The notes under the pieces are model-generated. The model searched no databases, had not been told where the DNA came from, and saw only the letters and a list, made by a program, of their open reading frames with translations. DNA of 64,000 nucleotides from Rhododendron vialii (Eukaryota; Streptophyta; Magnoliopsida; Ericales; Ericaceae), in NCBI RefSeq assembly GCF_030253575.1, contig NC_080568.1, forward strand, positions 4,749,501 to 4,813,500. Direction: 5' to 3'. Positions 34,719-47,436 of this stretch are shown here, piece by piece. The first letter of the stretch is position 1; the number at the start of each line of letters is the position of its first letter. The position numbers and the translations under genes were made by a program.

Positions 34719-35424
34719 ACTAAGAGCATCCACACTTGAATAATCAAAAGTTGCCACATCATTTTTTGATTATCTATTTAAGGAGTTGCTAAGGTTAGCA
34801 ATGTAAAGGTCCACAATGGTACAATCAAAATTGAATAACCAAAACTTGCCACATCACCTTTTCAACTTTTAAAATTTAGAAATTGTGACATAGAAAATAT
34901 ATTTTTAAAAAATAGTTTGCAATCTATTAAAAACAGGTTATTAGAAAATGGAAAAATGGTTTTTTGAAAACTTTGATTTAAAAAAAATAGTTTTTGAGAA
35001 AAAAGTTTAAAAAAGCAGATTTTGAATAAAAAAAGTTTTTGAAAAAGGAGTTTTTTTTTAGTTTTGGGAAAAATAGTTTTAATAAAAAAACTATTTTGAA
35101 AAAAAATTGTTTTTGCAAAAAAAAAAAAACTATTTTTAAAAGTATTTTTCTTAAAAACATGTTGATAATAGAAGAGAGAAAATGTTTTTGGTAATGATGG
35201 TGTACTTGATTGAGAAAATGTGGAGATAATTAAATTTGATTATTGGCAAAAGGTTGCTAGTTTTGATTATCCGATAGCTAAAATTTGATGAGTTGCTAAG
35301 ATGTTTGAGTTGCTAAGATGTTGCTATGTTTAGTTATTCCAATGTGAGCTCTTTTTTGAGCAAATGTTGCTAACCTTAGTAACTTTTTGGTTTTGAATAT
35401 ACAACTATGGATGCTTTACTCTAA
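34719..35424. mobile_element. MITE with AGAGCATCCACA-type ends
   Basis: TAAGAGCATCCACACTTGAATAATCAAAAGTTGC at the left and a near-inverse ending GGATGCTTTACTCTA at the right. Both arms carry GCTAAGGTTAGCAA blocks. The interior is A/T-rich and partly self-complementary. No coding content. Confidence 0.6.
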
Positions 35425-35584
35425 TATTGTTCGTTGGATCAAAGTGGTAAGAGAATTCGAAACTATTTTGTTCCACTAAACTTTTTCTAAAAATTATGGT
35501 TGTGTCCTTATTTGAATTTTATTGTGTTTGTTAGTTTTATGTCAAACTTTTTTTACTTATTGATTTGTCTCAATGAGACGAATT

Positions 35585-35745
35585 GGAAAAGTATTTTTTT
35601 TTGTTGTACTTTTACTCAAATATTTTGAAAAATAACCACTTTTAAGTTTTAAAAAAAAAGTCAAAAAACTTAGACCTTTTTTTGCTAAAATAGTGGTTCT
35701 TTTCCAAAATATTTGGGTAAAAGTAAAAAAAAAAAAATCCTTTCA
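35585..35745. repeat. foldback repeat
   Basis: GTACTTTTACTCAAATATTTTGAAAA at the left and TTCCAAAATATTTGGGTAAAAGTA at the right are inverted around AACCACTTTTAAG..; about 160 bases. Probably a small MITE. Confidence 0.55.
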
Positions 35746-36426
35746 AGGTGGACAACCAAAAAAGTAGGGAAAAAAAAAATTCAATAGTGGTTCTATTCCG
35801 GTGTTAGTTTTTACTTGAACTAAATAATTATCATTATTCAGATAATTTATTCTGTCGCACATATCCATGGATATATTGGTCACTTAAAAAAATAGGATGA
35901 ACATTACTTAAATTTATTTGCGATCCATACCAGGTCAACCCTAATGACCCGAACCATTCATTTTGTAAGCTTTCATAAATGCTTTGATCAAATCATACAT
36001 CTTTTTTTTTGTCTAGATTGTGAACCAAAATTCTAAAGCAAGACACTGTCATTTGATCGAATACAAACAAATATAGAGATTAGCTAATTTTTTTGCTTGA
36101 ATCGTTCAAAATGAAGCCCTAAATGAAAGTATTTTTATTCTCGAAGTAAAAACCCAAGTTGAACGATGCAAAAGTAATTTACATCTAATTTTTAGGTGGA
36201 TGAACAAAAAACACTCGAACGAAAAAAGAAGAACAAAATAACACTCTACACAAACCTAAAACTCCCAATCATTATTCACGTCGCAAGACGCAAGTCACCG
36301 TCGCATCGCCAACAACCATCGGCTCATGGGTATGTGTACTGTTGTTGGAGCTTGGCTATTGTTGAAGTTCTTGTTTCATAGTGTCCCCGCTACTACATAT
36401 TTTTGACTCCGCCACTTTAGCTGGAA

Positions 36427-36545
36427 TGGACAATGACCTGCATATCACTTCGCATTTAATTTTTTACTGGCTTCGGCACCACACCAGCTAAAGTTCCGAA
36501 GCAAGTAAAAAATCAAATGCGAAGTGATATGCGGGTCATTGTCCA
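36427..36545. ncRNA. long near-perfect hairpin (miRNA-precursor-like or MITE)
   Basis: 50-base arms 36427-36476 and 36496-36545 are inverted with about three mismatches, around a 19-base loop. The stem is long and regular enough to resemble a young plant miRNA precursor or siRNA hairpin. It could equally be a MITE. The mature strand cannot be named from sequence, and transcription is unproven. Confidence 0.4.
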
Positions 36546-36679
36546 TCCCATTGTCACTATGTGCAGGTCATTTGCTGGGACCTGTCAATGCCAAATCAGA
36601 TGCGAAGTGATATGCGGGTCATTGTCCATCCCATTGTCACTATGTGCAGGTCATTTGCTGGGACCCATCAATGCCAAAC
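36517..36679 (+). repeat. tandem duplication, 83-base period
   Basis: From ATGCGAAGTGATATGCGGGT at 36517 and again at 36600, two copies of about 80 bases run nearly identical through GTCATTTGCTGGGACC. The first copy includes the right arm of the hairpin at 36427-36545, so the hairpin arm is present twice downstream. Confidence 0.9.
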
Positions 36680-37293
36680 GCGAAATGAAACATGGATTCC
36701 CATAATGGGTCCATGATGTGGATGATTTGACGTATGCTTATCCTTCTTCCTCAAATACTGTAACTAAAAACAAAACTTGGTCCCGAAAGGGCTTGAATTG
36801 TTACTTTTTGACTTAATTTACGCATACTTCGATTAATTCTGAGAGATAAATTACACTATTTATCTACGGGATTCCAATTAAACTTAGAATTGTATGAATT
36901 AGCCCTAAAAAAATCGATAGCACCGAAAAAATTTTGAACTCTAGGATTCCGTAAGTTCCACGCCTAGATCACTAGGCTTGCACTTGAATAATTCAAGTTG
37001 AATTGGTACTTTATTAAGCAGATCGACAAAGAGGGATGATCACAATACACACAGTACTAGAGATGTTGCTGTGGAGAAAGGATAATCTTAAAATAACATT
37101 CCCTTTTATCTCCAAAACTTAAGTAAACAATGCTCTAATGATCACTTGTAATGATCTCATGATCTGATCTATTAATCTTTTTAATGGATATGGGATAAAT
37201 TAAAGAAGGAAGTCATTAGGCAACTTGACCTCATAGGATGAGATCTCCGACCCATTATTAATTGTTCTTGTACTACTACGTGGGTACTTGGTA

Positions 37294-37433
37294 TGAGAAA
37301 TGCTAAGTGCAAAGAAAAGACCTTTCAAATGTATATAAATGGCTCAGATGCACTGCATAGTCAATCTGGGCCGTTCATGTACACTTTAAGGGTCTTTTCT
37401 TTGCCAATTTTCTTTGTCCCTAGCACTCTTCTC
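37294..37433. mobile_element. MITE with AATGCTAGGGACA-type ends, second copy
   Basis: GAAATGCTAAGTGCAAAGAAAAGACC and the inverse of TCTTTGTCCCTAGCACTCTTC pair. The ends match those of 21965-22126. The middle GGCTCAGATGCACTGCATAGTC / GGCCGTTCATG differs. Confidence 0.7.
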
Positions 37434-40400
37434 AACTAAAGAATTGCCGCAACATACACTATCTGAGTCACTCCTGATTTCCTAACAGTTCAATAAAACT
37501 GTGCAGTGATATCCTACCTACAAAATTCGTCTACGTAATTTCTTATGAGTACGGCCACATAAAAATACCACATAGTACTCCAGAAGCGACAGTAAAATAT
37601 CTTGCTTTCATTTGTCTACTACTATATATTATGCCAAACCTGAGCTTTTAATACCCAAACACCACCAAAACGTTCGGCAACTCCTGTTGCACTTTCCTTC
37701 TAGTAATATATAACCACCCATAAATCAATTTTCATCTCGATGTAGATGCATGACAAGTGCTCCCATGAGTGAGTTCCTTCTTCCGGAAAAAAATCCCAAA
37801 ATCATAGCGCATGGTCTTCAACTCGGCTGATTATTGCGTGCTCCCGAAGCATGATCACGTAATACTGAAATGGTTCGAAGCATCACAGGGTTATAATGAT
37901 TTAGAGTATCACAGGGTTTGTGCTCCGAAACTATTGTATAATTACTCATAGGACTCTCAATGTTTATTCTTTTCCCCCATCAAAGAAAAAGATCATCACT
38001 GGGTGGGCCAAGATAAACCTTAAACCACTTTTCCTTTATCTTCAACAAACAAATCCTTTCGCGGTTCAAAAAAAAAACCAAATCCTTTCCCCTCTTTCAA
38101 TACCTTTATTTATTTTATTTTATGTCTTTTAATCAATCCAGTCCCACTAATTATGACCTCATATTCTCATCTTCTATCCGACTGCTACGTTAGTGGAGAG
38201 CCTTAATCCCTCTAATTCCCACTCCTCCAATGGTAAAGGAACAGGGTAGTCTCTTTCTTTTACTTTGTTTATTTCCCCTTTGTATTTTTGTTTGAGTGGC
38301 TTTCAGTTTCTATCTTTTAAACATTTTTTAATATATTAAATTAATTGGTCCATTATCATGCACAACTGTCATGGGCCATGAGGCTCTCCATATCTTTCCC
38401 TCATTTGGTTCGACAATCAGGGTGTTCAGGCCAGTTTACGCATATCTTAACTAGTCTTTTCTTTCGTCCTGTTCAAAAGCAGGTCATTCACGCCAGAATT
38501 AAGAAATTCATAAGAAATTATTTTCTTCCGGACCTAACCCAATAAACGAACCTTCGTGCATGGAGCAAATCCACTAATCAATCGGACCAACCCTGAGGCT
38601 GGGGCTCCAGATAAGGCTTATTGAGTCATTGATACCAAAAATGGCCCCCTCTCCCAAATACTCCAATCCTTACTGCTTTCGGCTTAAGCACGATAGCCAA
38701 TATTCCTCCGTGTGAGACTTCTTCCGCTTGCAGCTGTCGAGTGAACGAATCTGGTCAAAAAAACAAAACCAAATACCACAAGAGAACAAGTCAGCTGGGC
38801 CATCACCAGTCACCACCAACTCTCGATGGCTTCATCCAAGATTAAAAGAAGCACAAATATCGTCGTAGCATTAAATACTTGCAAGACAAAATAAGCTGCT
38901 AATATCATGATATTTTTCCATCATAGTCTTAGAATTTCTGATAAATAGTGCTAAAACTATTGAAAAGCATAAGTAAAAAATAATCAAATCAGGCTAAAAG
39001 GTTTGCCAACCAATGCAACCTTAACTTCTTGGAATGAAGAAGCCAAACAATGCATTCAAGCAGAGCATGTTCTTGGTTATGCCTCAAGCATTTGTCAGTG
39101 CAGAGGACGATACCTTGTTGATAGAACCATATATCGGCTTTGGCAGAAGTATGCGCTATGCCAAGGTTTTAAACAGCGGCTGCTACATGCATCGGCCGCT
39201 AAGCATCAGTTTTTGACTATCTAATCCGGTTTACACACCATCATACCGGAGATACTCAAAATTCCCATGGGTTATCGGTTTTTATACCCATCGAATATCG
39301 CTTAGCTCAAGCAACAAATGGTGATACTCCCGCTATAGGTTGATTCTCAGTACTAATCGCTTAGCTCAAGCAAGAAATGTTGATACTCTAACTATCGCTT
39401 TATGAGCTCTAGATATGATTTTCTCATTAAAGTGATTTTAAGAAATTCATGGCCGCTACAACTTGATTACCTTTACGTATCATTTGACACTCCTGATATC
39501 ATACTGCTCCTGATACCGTTACACAAACTACTACTATCCACTGTTATTTAAAATGGCACCACCCTTCCTTCTCGCAGGCTAACAAGGTTTCGGGGGTGGT
39601 CAATCAAGATGTCGATGTCACAAGTTCACTACTACTTGTTCCAGCCGCACGGTTGACAGTTCATACTAAACTAACAAGTGACAACTATCTCTAGAGCCAT
39701 TTAATGCACGTGAGTCTATATATATCAGACAGTTCCAAACATAGTTGTGTCCAGACTCTGGAAGTTGTGATTGGCAGCAATGAAATAGTTCTCCCTAGAA
39801 GTTAATTTCTCTCCAAAAGCACCAAACAAACCACAAAACCGAACCTACAACAGAGCAAAAGCGATTATTAATGTTTAACTTCTTTTTCACTAAGAATTAC
39901 TCACAAAGTACTAGTGGTAATCCCCGGATTTCTCAGGTCCTTCCTTTCTTGGAGTCATCCTGAGATATGCTTAAATCTGTTTCATCACCTGCAAATCGAA
40001 ACAACAAACAGAGTCAGAAATCCTGCATATACAGAAAGAGATACAGGAATGGACAGATACAAATACGGATACATGTAATAGGTACAATGAATAAACAAGA
40101 TAAATATTCACACAATAACAAAAAAAAAAAAAACCCTCTTGCCGTTCAAAGAAACAAAACCAATCACGGAATCCCTAAGAAGGGGAAAAATTAGGGAGAA
40201 AAGACTGACGCATACAATGATCGGAAGAAAACAAGTGAGGAAACAGGATTGGATGATGTGACGCACGAGAATCAAAGAGTACAGGACACGCATAACGGAA
40301 AGAGGTATCAAAATCAAATAACTGCGGATAACGTGGCACGCATTACGAAGAATCTGGCGGCAAAGCAGAAAAAGGCATCTCCGTTAACGAATAGCCAATT

Positions 40401-40740
40401 TTCCATCTCACCGAATTACGAATACGTTACGAAGACGGAACGATATTGAAAGACTAAAAATCCTGTGTAACGGCGGATACATGAAATAAATGGAACACCA
40501 TCACAAATCGAAAAAATAGGACTGAACAATTGCATTCATTTCAAGCCACGGATCATAAAAAGCAATCCTAATGAAAAAAATTTACAGTCCATTTTTTTTA
40601 CATCCATTATAAAATCTCAATCCCTCTTTTGTGGATTAGATTTTGATTCTTCGATTAAACCTAGTAGTAGTACTATATTCATTCAACTTTATAAACGTCC
40701 ACTGAAAATTCCAGTCCAGGTCCTTCGAATTTAAGCAGTG
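37434..40740. other. intergenic; possible 3' UTR exon of the PB1 gene
   Basis: No coding gene is supported. On the minus strand, TTTGCAG near 39988-39994 followed by GTGATGAAACAGATTTAAGC looks like an acceptor and an untranslated exon that could belong to the PB1 gene upstream. Overlapping plus-strand frames at 39003-39224 show no domain. Confidence 0.35.
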
Positions 40741-41526
40741 TTATTGCCAGTGGTTGCCGTTGTGAACAAGGTAGACAGGCCTAGTAGGGTTTCCCTGATA
40801 GTACTGAGGAACCTTTCCGGTGGCAAGTTTATCGTAACACTGGGGGTACGGATACGACGGACACCGGTACGGAGATGCTATGGGCTTGGCTATCTGGTGG
40901 ACGCACTGGTTTGAAAGCTTAGAAGGCGAGCCAATGGAGTAGATCGAAGAAGATTTCGGCGACGCCGCTGTGGTGGTGGAAGGGGGAGGAGAAATCTTTT
41001 TGACGGATCTCAGAGGAGAGAGGAACGCCCTGATTTTGGGAGACGCGGCTCGGTCGTACTCCTCGATGAGATTGGCTAGATCTTCGTCTGAGGTGATCGA
41101 GACCAACGCGTCCAGGTCTTCCGATGGTAACTGACACCTCAGACTCACCGAGGTACCGCACATCTCCACCAGTTTCACCATTAGCTCTGTAATCACACAC
41201 ACACACACACGATCATCCATATGTGTACAGAAACAGGTTTCCAACTAAACGAACAGCAACAAATTACGAGAAAACACGTGCAATTTTCGAAGAATATTTG
41301 AATGACTGAAAACGGGGGGGGGGGGGGGGGGGGGGGGGAAAGTGAACTGACCGGAGAAGGAGATGGAGCGGTCGACGGCGAGGACGCGGGTCTGGCCTCC
41401 GTGGTAGCGGAGCATGCCGTCGGGGTAGCGGGGGAGGATTTTGCCGCCGTAGCTGCAGAGGAACTTGACGGCGGCGGCGTTGGGTTTGAGGGAGAGGTTG
41501 TGGGTATTTAGAGAAGGTCCGACCAT
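40741..41526 (-). CDS. PB1-domain protein (octicosapeptide/Phox/Bem1p family)
   Basis: PB1 domains mediate protein-protein pairing in signalling complexes; the partner here is unknown. Two exons, minus strand: 41526-41352 and 41186-40741. The donor is TCCG/GTCAGT and the acceptor GATTACAG; joined in frame they give 206 residues. The PB1 fold spans about residues 20-105: the basic VKFLCSYGGKILPR lysine is present, and the acidic OPCA region DLDALVSITSDEDLANLIEEYD is clear, so it has both interaction faces. The rest (from SPKIRAFLSP) is Ser/Pro-rich, then Tyr/Pro/Gln-rich, ending YLVHNGNHWQ, with no second domain. The 165-base intron holds a run of about 25 G and a (CA)n. A TATA box on the same strand at 41670-41661 supports this start. 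Short plant PB1 proteins of this type are common and mostly unnamed. Confidence 0.9.
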
Positions 41527-41660
41527 GGTTTTTTTTTTGGAGGGTCAAGTTGTTGAGATTTTGAAAAGGGAGGAGAGAGAGGAAGAGAGAGGGAATTGAA
41601 GAAGGCGAGAGGCGGAGATGGCTTGCGTCTTCTCAAGCCTATGTGAGGTACCATTGGACG

Positions 41661-41670
41661 GTTATTTATA
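41661..41670 (-). promoter_or_regulatory. TATA box of the PB1 gene
   Basis: Minus-strand TATAAATAAC, 135 bases before the ATG at 41526, with a CT/GA-rich leader between. This places the transcription start near 41630-41640. Confidence 0.65.
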
Positions 41671-41699
41671 GGGGTGGAAGGAAGGAGGGGGAGGGTAGA

Positions 41700-42221
41700 A
41701 TGGGAATTGGGGAGCGCAAAGGTTTACGTCAGTTGTTAAACTGTTACAGAAGATTCCCGTAATACGTGGACCCCAGGGATAGAGTATTGCTTTTTCAAAA
41801 GAGAATTCAGGAATTTTTAATAAAGTCAAGATTACATTCATACTTGAGTTTGACTCGTGGTTACTTCTTCTACTGTTAAAGAATTACTCGTGGTTGTTCA
41901 GATATCGTTTGATATAGTTTCGGAACATTTCAGTGTTAGAATATAACAAGATTACAACACTTAATTTGTTTCTAGACAAATGCATTCTGAAATCACATCA
42001 ACCAGTATATTTTCAACAGTATTTTGTTGTTGAAAGATTTTTTGAACGTGTTCTAAATTAAATATGAACTTATTGGATCATCAAACTAGGACCTAGAAAA
42101 GACCCACAAACGGGAAAATTAAACTGGACAGTCCAGTCCATTTTCGTGGATGGGAAAGGATCATCCTCCAATGAATCAAATAGTAAATGAATAGATCTCT
42201 CTTTGTTAAAAAAAATAAAAT

Positions 42222-42298
<77 letters not shown>

Positions 42299-43102
42299 TA
42301 CACACACCTTCAATGTTGTCAAGGCCACCACGTGTATGCCTTAATCTGCAAGTACCTCTTCCAAGGATCACAATTCATAGAGTAGGTGTATGGTGAAGGC
42401 CATGTCCCGCCGATATTGGAGTCGTATTCCTCCATAAATCCCCACAGGGAATCATTGTGCATGGCACGTGGGCCCCTGTATGCATGTAGTACTAGCCAGA
42501 TCGATAGATAATTAATAATCCTCATTTTGTCCATTCATGCATACAATCTCTATGGCCATGGTTGATAGCATCACCGAGCTGTTCGTTCGTCAATTTGATA
42601 GTTCAGATCTCATTTCTATCGTGTAGCATCTGAGCCGATCATTATCGAGATGAAATTTGAATCATTGAATTATCGAACGGACGGTTCGAATGGTACACAG
42701 CACGATGATATCTGTACGACTCTTGATTGGGAAGAACATATCCGTTTGTGAGAGAGTAGACCAAGAGGCTTGCGCCTTGGACATTCAATTTTTCCTTTTT
42801 AAATTAGGAGTCTTCAAATTTTACAAGGCGTAATCCTATGAATAAAAAATAAGCCCATTACCATGAATAAACCTTACAAACACGAATGCAAACTGAAGTG
42901 CTGAATTATTTGACATCGATGGATGGTTATTTTCCAAATGCATGGATTAAATATAGAATTCTATTGATTTTTTTCGTCACACAATTGTTCTTGGGAGAGA
43001 GAGCTTTTCAAAGTTGAAATGGATTAAAATCTATCTTCGCTCGACCATGTCACAAGAACGTTTGAATGTGTTAACTATGCTATATATATATACACACACA
43101 CA
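41700..43102. other. intergenic; PB1 upstream region
   Basis: No gene. 42225-42292 is a CT/TA microsatellite. The block at 42640-42690 (GAGATGAAATTTGAATC..GAACGGACGGTT) resembles 48850-48895 and is a dispersed repeat. Confidence 0.5.
42225..42292 (+). repeat. compound (CT)n(AT)n microsatellite
   Basis: About 16 CT units run straight into about 16 AT units. The reading frames on both strands here translate it as SL/YI or RE repeats and are not genes. Confidence 0.95.
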
Positions 43103-43333
43103 CAGTAGTTTTCCTATCAAGTATCTCGAATTTTAAACAAAATCCGCACCACCACTCAGCTATTGGATCGTGTTTCAATGGTTTAGATTTTAATGAAATT
43201 TTTTCGGAGAAAAGTTAATTGTGACCGAACATAAACCTTCCGCAGATCCGAACCATTGAAAACATAATCCAACGACTGAGAGGAGAGGTGCGGATTTTGT
43301 TTAAAATCCGGGAGGATTGATAGAAAACCACTG
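43103..43333. mobile_element. MITE with CAGTAGTTTTC ends in a (CA)n/(GT)n setting
   Basis: The left arm 43103-43190 and right arm 43245-43333 are inverted over about 85 bases with shared TTTTAAACAAAATCCGCACC. It is flanked by TA/CA runs at left and GT/CA runs at right. Confidence 0.8.
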
Positions 43334-44403
43334 TGTGTGTACACACACATACATATATTGAAAAGAAAATTGCATGAAACATTAATTGGGGTAATAATTA
43401 CAGTACTATTTTTATTGCTAAAAATGCAACAAGAGTTATACTTTTACGTTCTTGTAATAATAACTACTTTTGGAAATCCAATCTACCTTATCATATGTTT
43501 GTTATTCATTTTTAGATTGATTTTCTGATTATTTTATCTGTTTGTAACACTACTAATTAAAGGGCACAACTTTGAGGTTTGCCTCAGGCCCTCAAAATGT
43601 CCAGACGGCTCTGGGGTGAAATATATAATGGGAAATAAAAAGTTTGTACTAAGAGTGGTATTGCTATTTGCTAATACATTATTAATATAATAGACCAAAA
43701 AACATATTAATATGCTAGTAATTAATTCTCTCTTGGACTATATGGTTGTGATTTTATTCAGAAAACAAATTAATGTGCTATTATAGCATATAAGACGTTA
43801 GAAATACATTATCTAATATAAGGGCCTACGTGGAACCCAGTATATTTCCATATATAAGTAATCCTCCATACCAACATTCCAACGCCCCATAGCAATTATT
43901 AAACATGGTATACCTACTTATTTATGTTTCCTAGAATCAAGTGTCCACGTCAGTAAATGCGTACATCTCGATCAATAACGAGACTTTAAAAATACAGACT
44001 TGACAAACCTCGAGTGGTCCCAAAACTTTCTTCCTGGTTCTGAGATTCGAACATGTGAGCTCGATCGGAAGGTGAACGAACCCCTTACGTGTTTGTCGCT
44101 TCCACTCAACGTGTATGGTTTAAGTGCTGCCACTCTCCCACTCCCACCCAACCTATGTAGACGTATGTTAAGCCAAGCTCATTAGGGTCCAGGGAGTTAG
44201 TTAATTAATTAGTTGGTAGTCTAATCTGTTTCGTTCTAAAGAGAAACTTTACACGATTATAGTAGGTGCTATATATGTCTTGCAGTTCTTGTGGTTCACA
44301 AATGTTTCTGCCTCTTTGTCTCGAAAAAATCTATCTACGACGACATTACTCATTCGGTGTGGAGAGGTTCTATAAATATCTAAACTCTACATTAATTTTT
44401 TGA

Positions 44404-44810
44404 GATTAAATTCTTTCCACTTTTTCATCATCATCTTTTTCGGTCTTACCGTGTGTTTATTGTTGATCTGAACAGTTCATTTTGTAGACCCCACATAATA
44501 GTGTATCCATGCAAAAAATAAACTTGATCGGACATTAATAAAAGTATCAAAAATTGAATTTTACTTTGTAAAATGCACAGTTTATCTTTGTTATTATTGA
44601 CAGAAATTAAATCGTCCATTTTATCAACCAAAATTCGAATTTTGACATATCTATCGACTTTCGATGAAGATGATTTTTTGCATGGCAATACTATACTAGG
44701 AGTCTTATAATATGAACGGTTCAGATTATAATAATAGATGCATGGTGCGGCCTATAATAGACGGTGGTGAAAAAGTGGGATTGTACACCCGCGGTGAGAT
44801 TTGTTCTCCT
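44404..44810. mobile_element. MITE, same family as 49488-49909
   Basis: It aligns to 49488-49909 along its length, with shared ACTTGATCGGACAT, ATCAAAAATTGAATTTT and ACGGTGGTGAAAAAGTGG. The ends are loosely inverted (AAATTCTTTCCACTTTTTCA / TGAAAAAGTGGGATTGT). No coding content. Confidence 0.7.
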
Positions 44811-46889
44811 AACTTTTTACCCAAGTTAATACCCTTGCTCATGGCATCTTTCTGACGATGGTTTCCTTCTTTTTTCCCTCAGTAAAAAGGTGTGTTGGTG
44901 CGTGACCACCATATACAGTTGATCCCTTTGATGTGATCACAGGGGAATCCAGGCCAGCCGTCCTGGAATGTTTGGCTTTGACCTATAGATGACCTGGTCA
45001 GGGAGAGAATATTTGTCCACAATCATGTATATTGCGGAAACCATCACCAGAACTCCATCGGAATTCAAGTGAACATAATGCCTCCACAACCCAACCATCT
45101 GGTCCTAAGTAGACTCAATCACTCAAACTTAGGACCGATGGGAGGAGGAGGCCAGGTTTTAAGGTTTTAACCCAGCTGCCTCAGCCGCTAAAACTACCAC
45201 CCCGGTGGTTCTGATGATGGTTTCGTTCTCTAGCACTGTATTCTGTGAAATCTGCTGCCTAATTTCAGGGTTTTTTTGGCTGATATTCGACTGTCTGTTG
45301 TCCTGCATTTGATTGGTTAGGTTAATCCAGGGGAACAGTGCTCCTAATAATGGCTCCCACTTGGAACATGTTATGTGTCCAACCGTCCATGCAAGTGGAT
45401 CCCACACTTAAGGTGGAGTGAGTACTCTATGATCTTGCACATCCAATTCCAAGTTGAGTACGTGATTATCTAGTGTTCCTAAAGCAATGTACGCCATGCA
45501 CCAGGAGCCTCTATTATCACACTTTTACATGGAGTTCAAACACTTAATTCAGGGCTCTGTGCAATCGTACGGCGGTAGAGATCTTTGGAGCACCACACAA
45601 CGGTGCTCCAAGAACAAGTAATAATTTTTCCAATTCCAAATCCACCTTGTCATTCACCTCTCATTTCAATTTTTCTCTCTCATTCTATTTAGGTATTCTG
45701 TCAAAAGGGCCCGAAGCATATCCCACCATTATCCCCTTATCCTTTTGAAGAATCATGTACTTTGCTTGGTTCATTTAGATGCCTGTGGCATCCACTTCAT
45801 GAGCATTACCGGCCAGCAAAATAAAGTAAACAAGTCAATTATCGTGTGGTCAATTTTATCGGAAAGAAAGCGCCAAATCTGCCTACATGCATGTTGCGAT
45901 CAATTAAACAGCTCCAATCAGCTAGGAATCATCAGAAAGAACGCGCCAGAACCTAGCCGCGACCACAGTATCTTTCTTCTCCGTTAGGGTTTCACACCCT
46001 TAATTATGAGGCGGTGGGAAGGGAAGGCCTCTATACTTTTATCTTCTTCTTTTTTTTTTTTCGGTTTCTTCAGATCAATAACTTGTCGTTTAATTTGTGA
46101 GAGTCTTGTCACTTATTTTCTCGCGAGTGTAATTAGTTTCGTCTCTGGATGAATATTTGTCTACAGATTGGGTTCTTTCGGAGACGATATTGCTTCACAA
46201 TGATATCCCTGTCAATAGTACGTGCTCTTACCCTGCATGATGTTTTCGGCTGGACAACTCGTGGAGGCTCGTTAGATTTGTAGTTTTTTTGAAAGTTCAA
46301 TGATGTGTTCATATTTGGTTAGAGTCCATCTGATCTTGTCTGTGTGTTTGTTGTCATTTACCTTTAGCTAGCACTTTATCTCTTTTGTTGGCATTTGTTG
46401 TCATGTACCTTCGGCTAACACTTTATCTCTTTTTGAGACTGCTAATTCTAGGTATAAGTATACATCAGATCGCGGGTGCCGCTGTTTGTGTCAGACTCAA
46501 CGTCTGACATCGACTGCCTTGTATTTTTCTCATTTACAATAGTTAGATGCATGATTGGTTTGATTTTGTTTAATATATTCATAATAAACTCCGTTATGTA
46601 AGTATCGCTTGACTATTATCTATAAAATCTTCTCTATTTTGTCAAGAAAAAGAGAGAGTTCATGATCGTATCCAACGCCTATAGGCCATGGAATAACATT
46701 TTTAAGAGTGTTTGATGGGTATATCCACATTTTTCCTGTTTGGGTCAGGGTGAAGAACACTTTGAATTCCCTTTACTAGTTGATTTTGGAATTAGAGATA
46801 TGCCGTTAAAATCCGGGGCCTTACAATTGCTTTTCCACGTAAGCATTGGGCCCCAGAGGAAAAAATCTAAAGCAGACGTTAGGGTGGGC
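44811..46889. other. intergenic, no gene supported
   Basis: The minus-strand frame at 45159-45407 and the GC-richer, promoter-like 45900-46150 were examined and lack domains or convincing splice structure. Confidence 0.45.
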
Positions 46890-47097
46890 AAGAAATTTTT
46901 CGGTGCCGGGTGGGATATATTCCACGTGGTACCCGCTTAGTACATCTGAGTTGTCTAATATACTACTTTTGGATGACTTGAATTGAAATCATTCTTTCTC
47001 ATTTTTCTCTCTTAAAATCTGAACTGTCCAAAAACACAATAGACGGTTCGGATGCGCCTAGTGGGTACCACATAGTACCTGCCTGTAAAATTTTCTA
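46890..47097. mobile_element. hAT-type MITE with GTGCCGGGTGGG ends, copy 2
   Basis: AAGAAATTTTTCGGTGCCGG at the left and the inverse of CCTGCCTGTAAAATTTTCT at the right. Flanks GGGTGGGC and TTGTGGGC match at 6 of 8. The TIR matches 12918-13150; the interiors differ. Confidence 0.65.
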
Positions 47098-47436
47098 TTG
47101 TGGGCTGGCGGCTGGTCCATCCTTAATCACATAATTCTTTAAAATAGCATCTGCTCGCACTCACAATCATCACTCTGCATTTGCCGCTCGCGCTCTCAAT
47201 TCTCGCGCTGCAAATTTTAGTCATTTCATAGATTTTTTAAAAACGTTTTCACGTTCGCGCTTTCACGCCCGCATGCATTATGTGACTTATCTATTTTTAC
47301 GGGGCAATCCAAGTTGGGACTGCGGCCTGATCGGCTGTCGTTTTGTGAGATTTTTCAAAAGGGTGTGAGACCACACGTGTCACCACCATTGACGTGCTAT
47401 TCGTATGAATCGTATTTGACCGGTGTACAGGGATGC

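Noticed and set aside
39003-39224. Two overlapping plus-strand frames
   Set aside because: Neither shows a domain, and no neighbouring exon continues either frame.
41264-41548. Alternative frame overlapping PB1 exon 1, and the Gly-rich plus-strand frame at 41302-41511
   Set aside because: Shadows of the PB1 exon and of the G run in its intron.
42093-42396. RE/YI-repeat frames
   Set aside because: Translations of the CT/AT microsatellite.
45900-46160. Promoter-like, GC-richer stretch followed by a 51-codon frame from 46004
   Set aside because: The short frame has a poly-Phe stretch and no family match; no downstream exon could be joined.
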